Assembly: GCF_001019715.1 (NCBI RefSeq)
Contig: NZ_BBXJ01000001.1
Span: 1,612,001-1,676,000 of the forward strand
DNA from: Rodentibacter caecimuris
GTDB lineage: Bacteria > Pseudomonadota > Gammaproteobacteria > Enterobacterales > Pasteurellaceae
Length of the DNA stretch: 64,000 nucleotides
Direction: 5' to 3'
Shown here in pieces: positions 15,360 through 23,931 of this stretch. Made by a program: the position numbers and the translations under genes. The stretch's first letter is position 1; every line of letters begins with the position of its first letter. Under the pieces are notes generated by a model. It did no database searches, was not told where the DNA came from, and saw only the letters and a program-made list of their open reading frames with translations.

Positions 15360-17369
15360 TCAAACGAGGATCTGATTTCCCCTTTCTCTCACAACTTTTT
15401 TCTTTCTTGTTCGTTTTCCGCCAATACTTTCTAATCCATCACATTTAGGGTATTGGCTGCATCCCCAAAATAAACCGTTTTTTCCCTTCCGCTTGATCAT
15501 CGGGGAACCACATTTAGAACACTTTTTAATTTCAATACTTCCTAAAGAGATCCCTTTTGCAAGACACTCTTTCATCAATTGCCGAATAAACTGCTCTTGT
15601 CTCTGCATAAAAACATCAAGTGAAAGCGTTTTTTCTGCAATCTGATTCAGGGCTTGCTCCCAAAGCGCGGTTAAACCCGGATCTTTGAGTAATACCGGCA
15701 AGTTATCAATCAAAGAAACGGCTTCATTTGTAGCAATCAATGATTTCCCTTTTTTGGCTAAGAAACCTTTATCAATCAACCCCTGAATTGTTCCGGCTCG
15801 CGTTGCCTCCGTGCCAAGCCCTTCCGTTTCACGTAACCGTTGTTTTAATCTCTCATCCGTAACAAATCTAGCCGCATTTTTCATTGCACTGAGTAGCGTC
15901 CCTTCAGTGAAATGGTTTGGCGGTGTGGTTTGTTGGGTTTTCATTTCCGTATCGATGACCCGGCAAGTTTGTCCTTGCGTTAAGGTCGGGAGCGCTTGTT
16001 TAGATTCATCTTCTTCATCAAGCGTTTTGCCAAATAAGATTTTCCAGCCGGGAGCAATCAACACATTCCCCCGTGCAGCCAACACATGTTGGCCGCACTT
16101 CAACACAATTTGGGTTTTATCGGTTTCACTCACCGGTAGGAACTGAGCTAAATAACGACGGCGAATCAAATCGTAGATCCTAAACTCATCTTCCGACATT
16201 TTACTGATGTCCGCTTTTACCATAGTCGGAATAATGCCATGGTGAGCGGTAATTTTTTTGTCGTTCCATGCTCGGGATTTTTGACTTAGATTTAACTTTG
16301 AGGCAATAGGTTGTAATCTGCTGTCAGATTGAATGAGACACTGAATTACCCTCGGTGCTTCCACTAACTGGGATTCAGGCAAGTAACCGCAATCAGTACG
16401 TGGATAGGTCGTAGCTTTGTGGGTTTCATAAAGTGATTGAGCAATATCAAGCACTTGTTGTGCCCCAAGTCCATAGAGGCGGTTTGCTTCAGATTGTAAA
16501 TCGCTCAAGGCAAATAAAAGCGGCGCACTTTGTTTTTCCCGTTTTGTCTCAACCGATTCAACTTTCGCTTGACCGATTTGACGAATTTGCTGATTAGCAG
16601 CCTGTATCACTTGAGCGGATAAACAAAGCCCATCTGTATCACAATATTGTTCAGGGATAACATATTGTGTAGCAAAAGGTTGCGTTCCCTCAGAAAGCAT
16701 AACCTGTAATGTAAAGTGCTGCTTTGGAATGAAATTTTTAATTTCGCGGTCACGATTAACGACAAGACTTAACGTAGGACTTTGTACACGTCCCACACTT
16801 AATGGTTTACCTTGATAACCTTTTTGTTGGGCAAGCAGCGTAAAAAGGCGGGAGAAATTCATCCCGATAAGCCAATCAGCTCGGCTACGGGCAAGTCCCG
16901 CATAGTAAAGTGGTAAAGTGTCTTCGTTATTCTTTAATGCCCCTAATGCTTTACGAATACTGGCATCATCTAATGCAGACAACCAAAGGCGTTTTATTTG
17001 ACCTCGAAACTTCGCTAAATCAAGCAGCTCCCGGGCTATCGTTTCCCCTTCTCGGTCAATATCGGTAGCAATCACAACCAATTGTGCTTGCTTAATGAGT
17101 TTTATCACAACATTGTACTGTTTCTTCGTTTCTTTTTTAGGTGAAAGCCCCCACTGTGACGGAATAATGGGTAAGGTTTCAAATGCCCATTTTTTAAAAG
17201 CGGGATCGTATTGTTCCGGATTAAACTGCTCAACCAAATGCCCAATTCCCCAGGTCACAATCAGCTGACCATCCGGTGTTGATAAACAACCCTCACCACG
17301 TTTTGTTGCCCCTAATACTTTGGCAATATCATTACCTTGAGAAGGTTTTTCACAAAGAAAAAGTTTCAT
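15360..17369 (-). CDS. topB: DNA topoisomerase III (ICE-borne, TraE/TopB type)
   Basis: A 669-residue type IA topoisomerase. The start is the ATG at 17367-17369 (MKLFLCEKPSQGNDIAKVLG), the Toprim domain onset. The DxDxE stretch ATDIDREGETIARE follows near residue 105, the catalytic Tyr is in TTYPRTDCGYL, and a C-terminal zinc finger CSKCGSPM...WGCSQYPKCDG is followed by a basic tail. Such ICE topoisomerases are thought to resolve replication or transfer intermediates. No strong ribosome site is visible before the ATG. The gene is intact. Confidence 0.95.
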   Translation of the reverse strand: MKLFLCEKPSQGNDIAKVLGATKRGEGCLSTPDGQLIVTWGIGHLVEQFNPEQYDPAFKKWAFETLPIIPSQWGLSPKKETKKQYNVVIKLIKQAQLVVIATDIDREGETIARELLDLAKFRGQIKRLWLSALDDASIRKALGALKNNEDTLPLYYAGLARSRADWLIGMNFSRLFTLLAQQKGYQGKPLSVGRVQSPTLSLVVNRDREIKNFIPKQHFTLQVMLSEGTQPFATQYVIPEQYCDTDGLCLSAQVIQAANQQIRQIGQAKVESVETKREKQSAPLLFALSDLQSEANRLYGLGAQQVLDIAQSLYETHKATTYPRTDCGYLPESQLVEAPRVIQCLIQSDSRLQPIASKLNLSQKSRAWNDKKITAHHGIIPTMVKADISKMSEDEFRIYDLIRRRYLAQFLPVSETDKTQIVLKCGQHVLAARGNVLIAPGWKILFGKTLDEEDESKQALPTLTQGQTCRVIDTEMKTQQTTPPNHFTEGTLLSAMKNAARFVTDERLKQRLRETEGLGTEATRAGTIQGLIDKGFLAKKGKSLIATNEAVSLIDNLPVLLKDPGLTALWEQALNQIAEKTLSLDVFMQRQEQFIRQLMKECLAKGISLGSIEIKKCSKCGSPMIKRKGKNGLFWGCSQYPKCDGLESIGGKRTRKKKVVRERGNQILV

Positions 17370-17444
17370 CGTTACCAAATTGACTCATGTTAATTAATTA
17401 TATTGAAGTTAAATCGGTTTTAAGGTAAAAGTAACGATTAATTG

Positions 17445-17765
17445 TTATGAATGTTTAGAGAATTTTTTACTGCCATTCTTTATGAAGAACGATTTTAATT
17501 CTTTTCGAGAAAGATCTGTTGTTTGAATAGCAAGAAGTAGCTGCCGACATGCTTCACAAGAAGAAATGGTCTCTAGTTCTAAGCTAGAATTACTTTGATG
17601 GCGACTGACAAAGTCTTCCCAATCATCAGGATATACGCCACCATGAATGGTGATAAAAAAATCCCGAATATCTTCTATTGGCGCAGACATAACCCAGTTC
17701 TCTAATTCTTCTTGATAATCTGACATAACTTGTTCAATCATTCGAGGAAAGATCGATGATGACAT
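17445..17765 (-). CDS. Unknown 106-residue protein
   Basis: A small acidic soluble protein, with a helical N-terminal half (EQVMSDYQEELENWV), a central HGGVYPDDWEDF and a Cys pair SSCEACRQL near residue 70, ending in a basic tail. I recognise no family. It lies 75 bases upstream of topB on the same strand and may be co-transcribed with it. It faces the divergent zinc-finger gene at 17859 across 93 bases, which likely holds both promoters. Confidence 0.65.
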   Translation of the reverse strand: MSSSIFPRMIEQVMSDYQEELENWVMSAPIEDIRDFFITIHGGVYPDDWEDFVSRHQSNSSLELETISSCEACRQLLLAIQTTDLSRKELKSFFIKNGSKKFSKHS

Positions 17766-17858
17766 GAGAAATCCTTTTTAATTATATTTCCTACAATTAA
17801 ATCGAATCAATGAAACCTAAACAATCAATAATTCAATTGTAAATAAAGGAGAGTATTT

Positions 17859-18590
17859 ATGGGATGGAAGAAAATTAGAATTGATTTTGCTACAACAGTA
17901 AAATGTCAATTTTGTCCTCGACATATTACATCGGGTAAGGCCGTGATTGTCCAACACGATAATGGGATGCTAAGTTATGCTGGGCCAAGCTGTGCGAAAG
18001 ATCCAAATAAAGTGGATAACCCTAAAGAAAAAATTATAGATGTAACAAAAGGGTGTGTAGAAGAACATATCTCCACTAAAAAGGAGGTAAAAATAGCAAT
18101 CAATACAGAGCAAGATGAAAACTTGCCTACATCATTAGATTTTGATAACTACTTTGACGAAAATGCTGCTAAGGCTTACTTGTTGTTAAGATTTGAAAAA
18201 CTTGCTCACATTCAAAAAATTTCAGATTTTAAGTCAAAAAAGTTAAACAGTATTTATCAAAAATATGTAATTGAGAACAAAATATCACTGGATGATGAAA
18301 AATACCTTAGTATGGTCATGCATGGTAAGAAATATCCAGAGTTTACCTATAAATCATTACAATCACTCTATGCCACTGATTTCTGGTTAAGGGTCTTCCT
18401 AGAAAAGAAACCAGAACATAAATTCATTAAAAGTTTACTTGAACAACTTCATCAGAACTTAAGCTTAAGCAAACCTCAAATGGAAAAACTAAATGAATGT
18501 TTTACTGAAGTAAAAGGAATGAAAATCACACTAAAAACAAATTCTTTTGGGCAAAAAAAAGCCCCTTTTCATCATGGGGCGAGAGTTTAG
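17859..18590 (+). CDS. Unknown protein with N-terminal zinc-finger-like domain
   Basis: A 243-residue protein on the plus strand, against the direction of the rest of the element. The ATG follows AAAGGAGAG. The N-terminal 60 residues contain VKCQFCPRHI, then SYAGPSCAKDP and TKGCVEEH, a pattern of Cys and His that could bind zinc. The remainder is helical and Lys-rich, ending with a basic tail. Codon use is more A/T-rich than neighbours. Orientation, divergent promoter and composition suggest a cargo gene inserted in the backbone. No function recognised. Confidence 0.72.
   Translation: MGWKKIRIDFATTVKCQFCPRHITSGKAVIVQHDNGMLSYAGPSCAKDPNKVDNPKEKIIDVTKGCVEEHISTKKEVKIAINTEQDENLPTSLDFDNYFDENAAKAYLLLRFEKLAHIQKISDFKSKKLNSIYQKYVIENKISLDDEKYLSMVMHGKKYPEFTYKSLQSLYATDFWLRVFLEKKPEHKFIKSLLEQLHQNLSLSKPQMEKLNECFTEVKGMKITLKTNSFGQKKAPFHHGARV
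18553..18580 (-). terminator. Minus-strand terminator inside the 3' end of the plus-strand gene
   Basis: GCCCC and GGGGC arms (18561-18565, 18576-18580) with a run of eight T on the minus strand. It is the second of two tandem terminators for transcripts arriving from the ssb side. Confidence 0.7.
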
Positions 18591-18714
18591 ATGAGATGAA
18601 TGGTCAAAGGATTGACCGGTAGGATCTCAAGGAAAGTTATTGTTATAAGATACAAAAATATTATAAAAATTTGTCAATTGAACAAAAAGAGAAAAAAGAT
18701 AAAAAGAATTTTTC

Positions 18715-18742
18715 AAAAAAAAGCTCCAACAGATGTTGGAGC
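18715..18742 (-). terminator. Terminator after the lipoprotein gene
   Basis: GCTCCAAC and GTTGGAGC (18723-18730, 18735-18742) followed on the minus strand by eight T. This is a strong Rho-independent terminator just past the stop of the gene at 18766. Confidence 0.9.
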
Positions 18743-18765
18743 AAATAAGGAGAATTCACCATTTA

Positions 18766-19236
18766 TTATTTTATAGTTTTTAAAATATCTTGTTTAATTT
18801 CTGTGGCCAATTCAGGCGTACCACGGACTTTCCAGTATACTTTACTATTTCTCCCATCTTTTTCAAGGCTAATATCAAGGTAATATTGATTCTTCTCACC
18901 AAGTGCCCTAGCCATACGATAATAAACACCCGGATTGGTTTCATGAACAATGCCATCTTGTTCCATTTGATGTGTTTTCCATTTACGCACATCACCATAT
19001 GCTCGCCCTAAATATTCATCTTTCGTTGGAAAATTAAATTCTCGTTTTAAACGAACATATAGAGTATCAATATCACGCTTAGAAGTGGCTTCGTCATCAA
19101 AAGACTGAATACTCCCAATTCCCAATGTTTTATTGAGTTGGCCTGCAAACTCACCCACTTTATTGTTAATAGCAGTAAGTTCGGCACATCCATTCAAACT
19201 TAATGCTATTAATGAAATAAGAAAAACGTTTTTCAT
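18766..19236 (-). CDS. Unknown lipoprotein
   Basis: A 156-residue protein starting at the ATG at 19234-19236 (MKNVFLISLIAL), preceded by GGAGA. The signal peptide ends with the lipobox LNGC, so it should be lipid-anchored. The mature part has a helical segment with FAGQLNKTLG then a mixed domain with RLKREFNFPTKDEYLGRAYGD and VYWKVRGTPELATEIKQDI. No function recognised. It lies 45 bases downstream of ssb and is closed by two tandem terminators. A role in surface exclusion is a guess based on lipoprotein nature and location. Confidence 0.72.
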   Translation of the reverse strand: MKNVFLISLIALSLNGCAELTAINNKVGEFAGQLNKTLGIGSIQSFDDEATSKRDIDTLYVRLKREFNFPTKDEYLGRAYGDVRKWKTHQMEQDGIVHETNPGVYYRMARALGEKNQYYLDISLEKDGRNSKVYWKVRGTPELATEIKQDILKTIK

Positions 19237-19281
19237 CAAGAATATCTCCATTCAATCTGACATATTTTATATTTATGGAAT

Positions 19282-19728
19282 TCAGAACGGAATATCATCA
19301 TCAAAGTTATCCATTGTAGACTGCTCTGGCTGAGGTTGATGCCCCTGTTGTTGAGAAGGTTGATGTTGACCCGTTGCTGAATTTGAATTTTGCGGACGAG
19401 AACCTAACATCTGCATCACATCACCCTGGATTTCGGTTATGTAGCGATCTTGACCATTCTGATCTTGCCACTTACGTGTACGCAAGCGACCTTCTACATA
19501 AACTTGCGAACCTTTCTTCAAATATTCACCACAGATTTCAGCTTGACGACGATAGAAAATAATACGGTGCCATTCTGTTAATTCACGACGTTCACCGTTA
19601 TTTTTATCTGTCCAACTTTCACTGGTTGCTACACTAATATTGGCAACTGCCTCCCCATTTGGCATCGTACGAATTTCGGGATCATTTCCAAGGTGTCCCA
19701 CAATAATTACTTTGTTTACTCCAGCCAT
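19282..19728 (-). CDS. ssb: Single-stranded DNA-binding protein (ICE copy)
   Basis: A 148-residue SSB: an N-terminal OB fold beginning [19 protein letters not shown] with the motif TEWHRIIFY, a Gln/Pro-rich flexible linker and the acidic C-terminal tip DDDIPF that recruits partner proteins. The element thus has its own SSB, beside topoisomerase III and DnaB, as in other ICEs of this class. It would coat the incoming single strand after transfer. Length is shorter than the chromosomal protein owing to the short linker. The ATG follows AAGGAGTT. Confidence 0.96.
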   Translation of the reverse strand: MAGVNKVIIVGHLGNDPEIRTMPNGEAVANISVATSESWTDKNNGERRELTEWHRIIFYRRQAEICGEYLKKGSQVYVEGRLRTRKWQDQNGQDRYITEIQGDVMQMLGSRPQNSNSATGQHQPSQQQGHQPQPEQSTMDNFDDDIPF

Positions 19729-19750
19729 AATAACTCCTTATTTTTAAATA

Positions 19751-19942
19751 TTATTCTTCCCAGTTTTCCGCATAGATATGATTTCGAGTTTCAAGCTGAT
19801 TTAATTGGTTAAGTACATCAATCGCTAATCTTTTCTCATCATCCTCATTAAAGGGAGATTTAATTTTTTCGTACTCTACTGACGAATCAACCACCGACTT
19901 TCCATCAATACTGATACTGAAATGAATATTCACTTTTCCCAT
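19751..19942 (-). CDS. Unknown 63-residue protein
   Basis: The start is the ATG at 19940-19942 (MGKVNIHFSISIDGKSVVDS), preceded by GGGAGTAATATT; the longer frame upstream lacks a ribosome site. A beta-rich N-terminal part is followed by an acidic, helical C-terminus (SPFNEDDEKRLAIDVLNQLN). It resembles the small protein at 20323-20532 in layout: a beta segment, then an E/K-rich helix with a shared pattern of spacing. The two may be paralogues. It is 22 bases upstream of ssb and likely in the same unit. Function unknown. Confidence 0.6.
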   Translation of the reverse strand: MGKVNIHFSISIDGKSVVDSSVEYEKIKSPFNEDDEKRLAIDVLNQLNQLETRNHIYAENWEE

Positions 19943-20124
19943 AATATTACTCCCATGCGTAATTAATGAATTGATGGAGATTGTGCATACATTATGAAGA
20001 ATACTTAAGAGGAAATTCACTTGATAAATAAGAGAATTATGAGTCGCTTATTTAGCCACACCGACTCTATGTGCTGTATTGAATTTCCATTTTTATCTAC
20101 CACAACAAAAATAGGAAAATCAAT

Positions 20125-20319
20125 ATGTCAGAAAAACTTAGTATTACCTTTGGCGAAGCCGTTATTGCAGCCTCAAATCTCTTGTCACTAGATTTAGGAG
20201 AAAGAAATCCAAACGACCTTATAAAAGAATGGAATAAATCACCCTATTCTCAGGAAGATTTTATTGCGATTAAACTAAATACCTTAGCGAAAGCTATTTA
20301 TAAAATCTGTAATCGATAA
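20125..20319 (+). CDS. Unknown 64-residue protein, plus strand
   Basis: A small soluble helical protein (MSEKLSITFGEAVIAASNLL... ending KAIYKICNR). The ATG is preceded by AGGAAAATCAAT. It is one of only two likely plus-strand genes in the element. I recognise no family. The gene is short and unsupported by homology, so it could be spurious; its ribosome site and lack of overlap with other genes favour it. Confidence 0.5.
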   Translation: MSEKLSITFGEAVIAASNLLSLDLGERNPNDLIKEWNKSPYSQEDFIAIKLNTLAKAIYKICNR

Positions 20320-20322
20320 TAT

Positions 20323-20532
20323 CTACGGATTTTTATCTATTGTAAAGTTATCCCAAGGTCTTGCTTCAATCCATCTTTCAGCGTGGAAGGCATTCATCTT
20401 GTCTACAATTTCTTTTGTTAATTTACGCTCCTGAGAGAAGTAAGAGCGTTTTTCTGCCTGTTCTTCGATTTGATGTTGAACAATGGTTTCTCCCTCGATT
20501 TCGACTGTAAACGTCATTTTCACATTTACCAT
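20323..20532 (-). CDS. Unknown 69-residue protein, possible paralogue of the gene at 19751
   Basis: MVNVKMTFTVEIEGETIVQH at the start, followed by an E/K/R-rich helix and FHAERWIEARPWDNF. The beta-then-helix arrangement parallels the 63-residue protein at 19751-19942: both begin with a strand-forming M-x-V-x-x-x-F segment and end NAFHAERW or NHIYAENW, which suggests a shared ancestor. It starts 4 bases after the stop of the ParB-like gene upstream and is probably co-transcribed with it. The ATG follows AGGAGATAAAAA. Function unknown. Confidence 0.65.
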   Translation of the reverse strand: MVNVKMTFTVEIEGETIVQHQIEEQAEKRSYFSQERKLTKEIVDKMNAFHAERWIEARPWDNFTIDKNP

Positions 20533-20535
20533 TTT

Positions 20536-21330
20536 TTATCTCCTAAATAGCGATATTAATTGCGACAACCAAGATTTTTGCTTATTTTTAGATTGTTGTT
20601 TAACAGATAATTGAGTTGTGAGCTCAAAAAGTTTTCTCTCTGCTTGTTCAAAATTCAGCTCTTCTTGTAATTCACGATAACTTTCCTTATCGTGTTCTTT
20701 CCAAATTAAATAAGGTTGAAAATAATCAATCATCCAACCAGCTGTATCTTCTCGTTTTATCTGTTTTGATTCTGGTGTGAGAATAACGGATAAACCAAGT
20801 TGGCTAATCTTCTCACTTAGCTCACGGTATAGCCGATAAAACGCCTCATCAATATCATAATGATTGATTGTCACGCCATGCAGTTGGGTTTCTCCTGTTT
20901 CATAAAACATAAATTTAGCAAGACAGGTTCGATGATTCCCATCTGAACCAATATAGTAATCTATTCCATCAAAGGTATTGAAATATATGGTCGGAAGTTT
21001 CACTGCTATATCGCGATAATATTCAGGTTGTTTGTTCTGCAATGAAAGGTTGATATTCATTTTTTTACCCGATGTAAGGAAATCTAACCAAGAACAATTT
21101 TGATATTGTTGGCAATCGGTACCTACAACCCGAAACACATTCACAGAACCTTGAGAAGTCCAATAATGACGGCGGAGAAATATCCTTGCTTGAGAAAGAT
21201 ACTGCGTATCCCAAGGCTGAATAGAATCAAAAGCCCAAGGCGGCGGATTTTTTATTACTCTCAAGAAAAGAGGCGTTCTCATTTCCTCGTAAATCTTATC
21301 ATTTGACAACGACTCTATATCAAATTCCAT
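20536..21330 (-). CDS. Unknown protein with a ParB-like NHR motif
   Basis: A 264-residue protein starting at the ATG at 21328-21330 (MEFDIESLSNDKIY); the longer frame upstream overlaps the previous gene by over 100 bases. A central stretch DYYIGSDGNHRTCLAKF resembles the GxHR box of ParB/sulfiredoxin-like domains. The C-terminus is Glu/Lys/Gln-rich with a basic tail ending SLFRR. It overlaps the upstream gene by 11 bases, so they are co-translated. The ParB link rests on a single motif and is tentative; no partner or substrate is evident. Confidence 0.62.
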   Translation of the reverse strand: MEFDIESLSNDKIYEEMRTPLFLRVIKNPPPWAFDSIQPWDTQYLSQARIFLRRHYWTSQGSVNVFRVVGTDCQQYQNCSWLDFLTSGKKMNINLSLQNKQPEYYRDIAVKLPTIYFNTFDGIDYYIGSDGNHRTCLAKFMFYETGETQLHGVTINHYDIDEAFYRLYRELSEKISQLGLSVILTPESKQIKREDTAGWMIDYFQPYLIWKEHDKESYRELQEELNFEQAERKLFELTTQLSVKQQSKNKQKSWLSQLISLFRR

Positions 21331-21802
21331 AAACAATATCTCTCTTTTCAATATTTGAATAAAGATACAAACGTTTTCTAATAATATACTCCACAAGACT
21401 ACGATAAAAATCCTGGACGATCTCCAATTCATCCCGCTTTTCATTCTTTAGAGAATTGTCAATTTGACTGAGAAGAGTGGGTGTAAAAACTACCTTTAAA
21501 ATTTCATAATCCGAATAATAGTCCAGCGACGGATATAACCAATCTAATACAAGATCAGATTCAAAACTAAAAAATTTATAGGGATTCCAAAGAATTTCTC
21601 TCAATAAGATACCCATTTCACCAAGAGATAATTTATGTTGAGAGCGAAAAGATTCAAAAAGGTCAATATCGATATAGCATCGGTTAGAAGAAATATGTTT
21701 CAAAAATACTTCCAATTGACTTTCTTGCTCTTTTAACAGAAATTTTTTTAATCTCCAGCGGAGATATAGGTAACGTAAACGTTGAGAATATGGCAATTTC
21801 AT
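21320..21802 (-). CDS. Unknown 160-residue protein
   Basis: A soluble protein with a basic N-terminus (MKLPYSQRLRYLYLRWRLKK) and a body rich in Leu, Phe, Tyr and Glu, predicted mostly helical. No motifs that I recognise. It overlaps the ParB-motif gene downstream by 11 bases, which implies they act together. The low GC content and odd codon use compared with the transfer genes suggest that the block 20.5-22.4 kb is a later acquisition. A bipartite system of unknown function is possible. Confidence 0.6.
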   Translation of the reverse strand: MKLPYSQRLRYLYLRWRLKKFLLKEQESQLEVFLKHISSNRCYIDIDLFESFRSQHKLSLGEMGILLREILWNPYKFFSFESDLVLDWLYPSLDYYSDYEILKVVFTPTLLSQIDNSLKNEKRDELEIVQDFYRSLVEYIIRKRLYLYSNIEKRDIVYGI

Positions 21803-21883
21803 GATTACCTCTACAAATAAATTTGGTAGAGATATTACTCATAAACCGACAAAAACCAACTATTAATCAAATGCTTTAAAAAA

Positions 21884-22441
21884 TTAAAAAAGATTTCCTA
21901 TTTTATTAATAAGAATAAGTCCTTCAGGAATAATTTGAAATATACTGATTGATGTTGTAATGATACCGATAACTACGGTACAACATAACTTAAACTGATT
22001 TTTAGTATTTAAGGTTTGAATTTCTTGGGCAATTTGAAATACTAGCTCTGAAGAAGACTCATTCATTTTTACAAGTGCCCTCATCTTATTTCGCAAAGTG
22101 ACAGGTAAGTCAGATAGAAACCCCATATTTTGATAACGTAGAGAAATTTTCCGTAAATAAGCTAACTTAGCTTCATCATCAAAATCACTATCATCCTCTA
22201 ATTCAACAAGTAACCCAAATAATGTGGTACAAACTTCATCATATTTAAGCTTAGTTTTAGCAATATAAATATCCAATGAGTCATCGTTAAAAAAATCTCT
22301 TAGCAATGCATTCCTAATGATTTTCTTCAACTCCGTCATACGAGCTTGCTGGTGATATTTATAAAATCCCCAAATTACCGCAAAACCAATTAGATCAAAT
22401 ACAATCAGAAATGCGAGATTCATTTTATCAGGCTCAGACAT
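21884..22441 (-). CDS. Unknown membrane protein (two helices)
   Basis: A 185-residue protein with one hydrophobic helix at about residues 8-24 (LAFLIVFDLIGFAVIWGFY) and a second near the C-terminus (residues 155-175). Between them lies a cytoplasmic helical segment with an acidic patch (VELEDDSDFDDEAKL). No family recognised. It is a stand-alone unit 81 bases from the next gene. The topology suggests a membrane-anchored sensor or scaffold, but nothing more can be said. Confidence 0.62.
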   Translation of the reverse strand: MSEPDKMNLAFLIVFDLIGFAVIWGFYKYHQQARMTELKKIIRNALLRDFFNDDSLDIYIAKTKLKYDEVCTTLFGLLVELEDDSDFDDEAKLAYLRKISLRYQNMGFLSDLPVTLRNKMRALVKMNESSSELVFQIAQEIQTLNTKNQFKLCCTVVIGIITTSISIFQIIPEGLILINKIGNLF

Positions 22442-22528
22442 AATTGCTCCTTAAAAGTGATGTACTGCTATGTATTCACACTTGAAAATATCACACTTCA
22501 CTTAAATTATCATTGCCTTTTCCTCGTC

Positions 22529-22557
22529 AAAGGTAAGGGGCTCGCTCCCTTACCTTT
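22529..22557 (+). terminator. Strong hairpin in the 22442-22648 intergenic gap
   Basis: AAAGGTAAGGG and CCCTTACCTTT are perfect 11-bp arms with a 7-base loop. No T tract follows directly on either strand, though plus-strand T-rich sequence lies a few bases on. It may be a terminator after the DUF3158 unit or a protein-binding site. The rest of this 207-bp gap holds nothing recognisable. Confidence 0.55.
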
Positions 22558-22648
22558 AAAGGCCTTTTATTTAAACCTTTACAAGCAACTATTTTCAAGG
22601 GATTACAAGCAATGAAAAAAAGGCTATACAGGCAACAAAGATCGGAGA

Positions 22649-23143
22649 TCAAATATGTTCCCCACCTTGACATAGCTCATCAATTTTTTCCATTTTCTCC
22701 GCACACTCTGATAACTGGCGCATAATAGAGGTTAATATAGAAACTTGCATATTCAGCACCAGACGCTCTTTTTCTATCTGCACCAACGATTTTCTGACTT
22801 CATCAGAATAGCTCACATCACTGACAATATTTTCCCAAGCTTTTTGTCCGCTTTTATTATTTTCTACATTGCGCCAACGTAAATAAACTGAGCCGGCACT
22901 ACTGGCTGAATCACGATAAAGTAAAAGAGGAAGCGTCCCCACGAGCGTATCGGTTATATTTCTAACAATCGTGGGATAACTTGCAATCATACCGTCACGT
23001 GCAATGCGAATCTGCTCCAGTAATAGCTTAATTTCTTCCGGTGAAGATAACTCCCCGAAAAAATTTCGCATAAGCCCGTTGATATTATGTTTAGCGGCAA
23101 GATCTCGATACATATTTTCCGGAATTAACGCATAAATTTTCAT
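22649..23143 (-). CDS. ICE protein, DUF3158-like
   Basis: A 164-residue soluble helical protein (MKIYALIPENMYRDLAAKHN at the start). The stretch YLRWRNVENNKSGQKAWENI is typical of DUF3158 proteins, which lie beside PFL_4669-type genes in the replication block of this ICE class. It follows the PFL_4669-like gene by 9 bases and forms one operon with it. The function of the family is unknown; a replication or stability role is inferred from synteny. Ends with a short tail containing CQGGEHI. Confidence 0.8.
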   Translation of the reverse strand: MKIYALIPENMYRDLAAKHNINGLMRNFFGELSSPEEIKLLLEQIRIARDGMIASYPTIVRNITDTLVGTLPLLLYRDSASSAGSVYLRWRNVENNKSGQKAWENIVSDVSYSDEVRKSLVQIEKERLVLNMQVSILTSIMRQLSECAEKMEKIDELCQGGEHI

Positions 23144-23152
23144 TGTGATAAT

Positions 23153-23899
23153 TTACTCCCTCTCTAAAACATCACTATTATCGGATGTACTTGGATGAAT
23201 ATCCGGTGCAAAACGTGCCCGACGCGTTCCTTCTAAAATGTCCTGCGGCAGTTCAAGTTTAAAGCGTTGTCGCACTTCTTGATAACGCGCTGAATTATTA
23301 CGCACATCTTGGCGGGTAATTCCGCTATGTCGGTACGTTTCGATAACCCCAAAACAACGACGTAATAAAATTGAACCGGCTTCAAGCCATTCACGGGCTT
23401 CGGCTTTTGTCAGCAAGGCGATATAAGCAGCCGTCATCGTCGTTTTTGCCAGTGTATCAAACTCACAAAGTAAATAAATCAATTTATACGCTAAAGGGGA
23501 GTCAGCATAGATTTGGTAAATAGCGGGCTCAATATTACTACAGCGTTGAATATCAATCCCATCCGGGAGCTGTTCTGCATGGATTTCAACTAAATCTGCG
23601 ATAAGTTTTTTCATTTGTTCTGTATTATTGAGCACCATATTTTCAAATTCAGCTAAATAATAGTCTGCATAAGGATCGTCATTTGCCGCATCTTTTTGGA
23701 GCTGAGAGAGAAGTGATAGACATCCCGGTATGCTTAAAATCCCGGGACGAACAATTTTTTTCCCTTCACGAAGGATAGGGCGACCTTGCCACATTCGTGT
23801 TGCATATTGGGAATGCAATGTTAATGTAATTTCGCTACGAAGTGCGCCCATTTGCGGTTGAGTTGATTGTGGTTCATGCAATGTATTTTCTGCGATCAT
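23153..23899 (-). CDS. ICE protein, PFL_4669 (TIGR03761) family
   Basis: A 248-residue protein. The stretch LTLHSQYATRMWQGRPILREG, followed by PGILSIPGCL and DDPYADYYL, is characteristic of TIGR03761 proteins, found only in PFGI-1-class ICEs next to the STY4528-like gene. The N-terminus is Gln/Glu-rich and the C-terminus disordered. Function unknown. The gene starts just downstream of the 40-bp repeat array (23932-24071), so its expression may be influenced by whatever binds there. The ATG follows GAGGTAACACC. Confidence 0.85.
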   Translation of the reverse strand: MIAENTLHEPQSTQPQMGALRSEITLTLHSQYATRMWQGRPILREGKKIVRPGILSIPGCLSLLSQLQKDAANDDPYADYYLAEFENMVLNNTEQMKKLIADLVEIHAEQLPDGIDIQRCSNIEPAIYQIYADSPLAYKLIYLLCEFDTLAKTTMTAAYIALLTKAEAREWLEAGSILLRRCFGVIETYRHSGITRQDVRNNSARYQEVRQRFKLELPQDILEGTRRARFAPDIHPSTSDNSDVLERE

Positions 23900-23931
23900 G
23901 GTGTTACCTCTTTTTATGTAAAGAATTTAAT

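Noticed and set aside
15811-16146. Plus-strand reading frame of 111 codons inside topB
   Set aside because: It is fully antisense to a strongly conserved gene, with no ribosome site and no recognisable protein pattern.
22529-22557. The strong 11-bp hairpin as an attachment site or insertion sequence end
   Set aside because: No matching copy, target duplication or transposase is present nearby.
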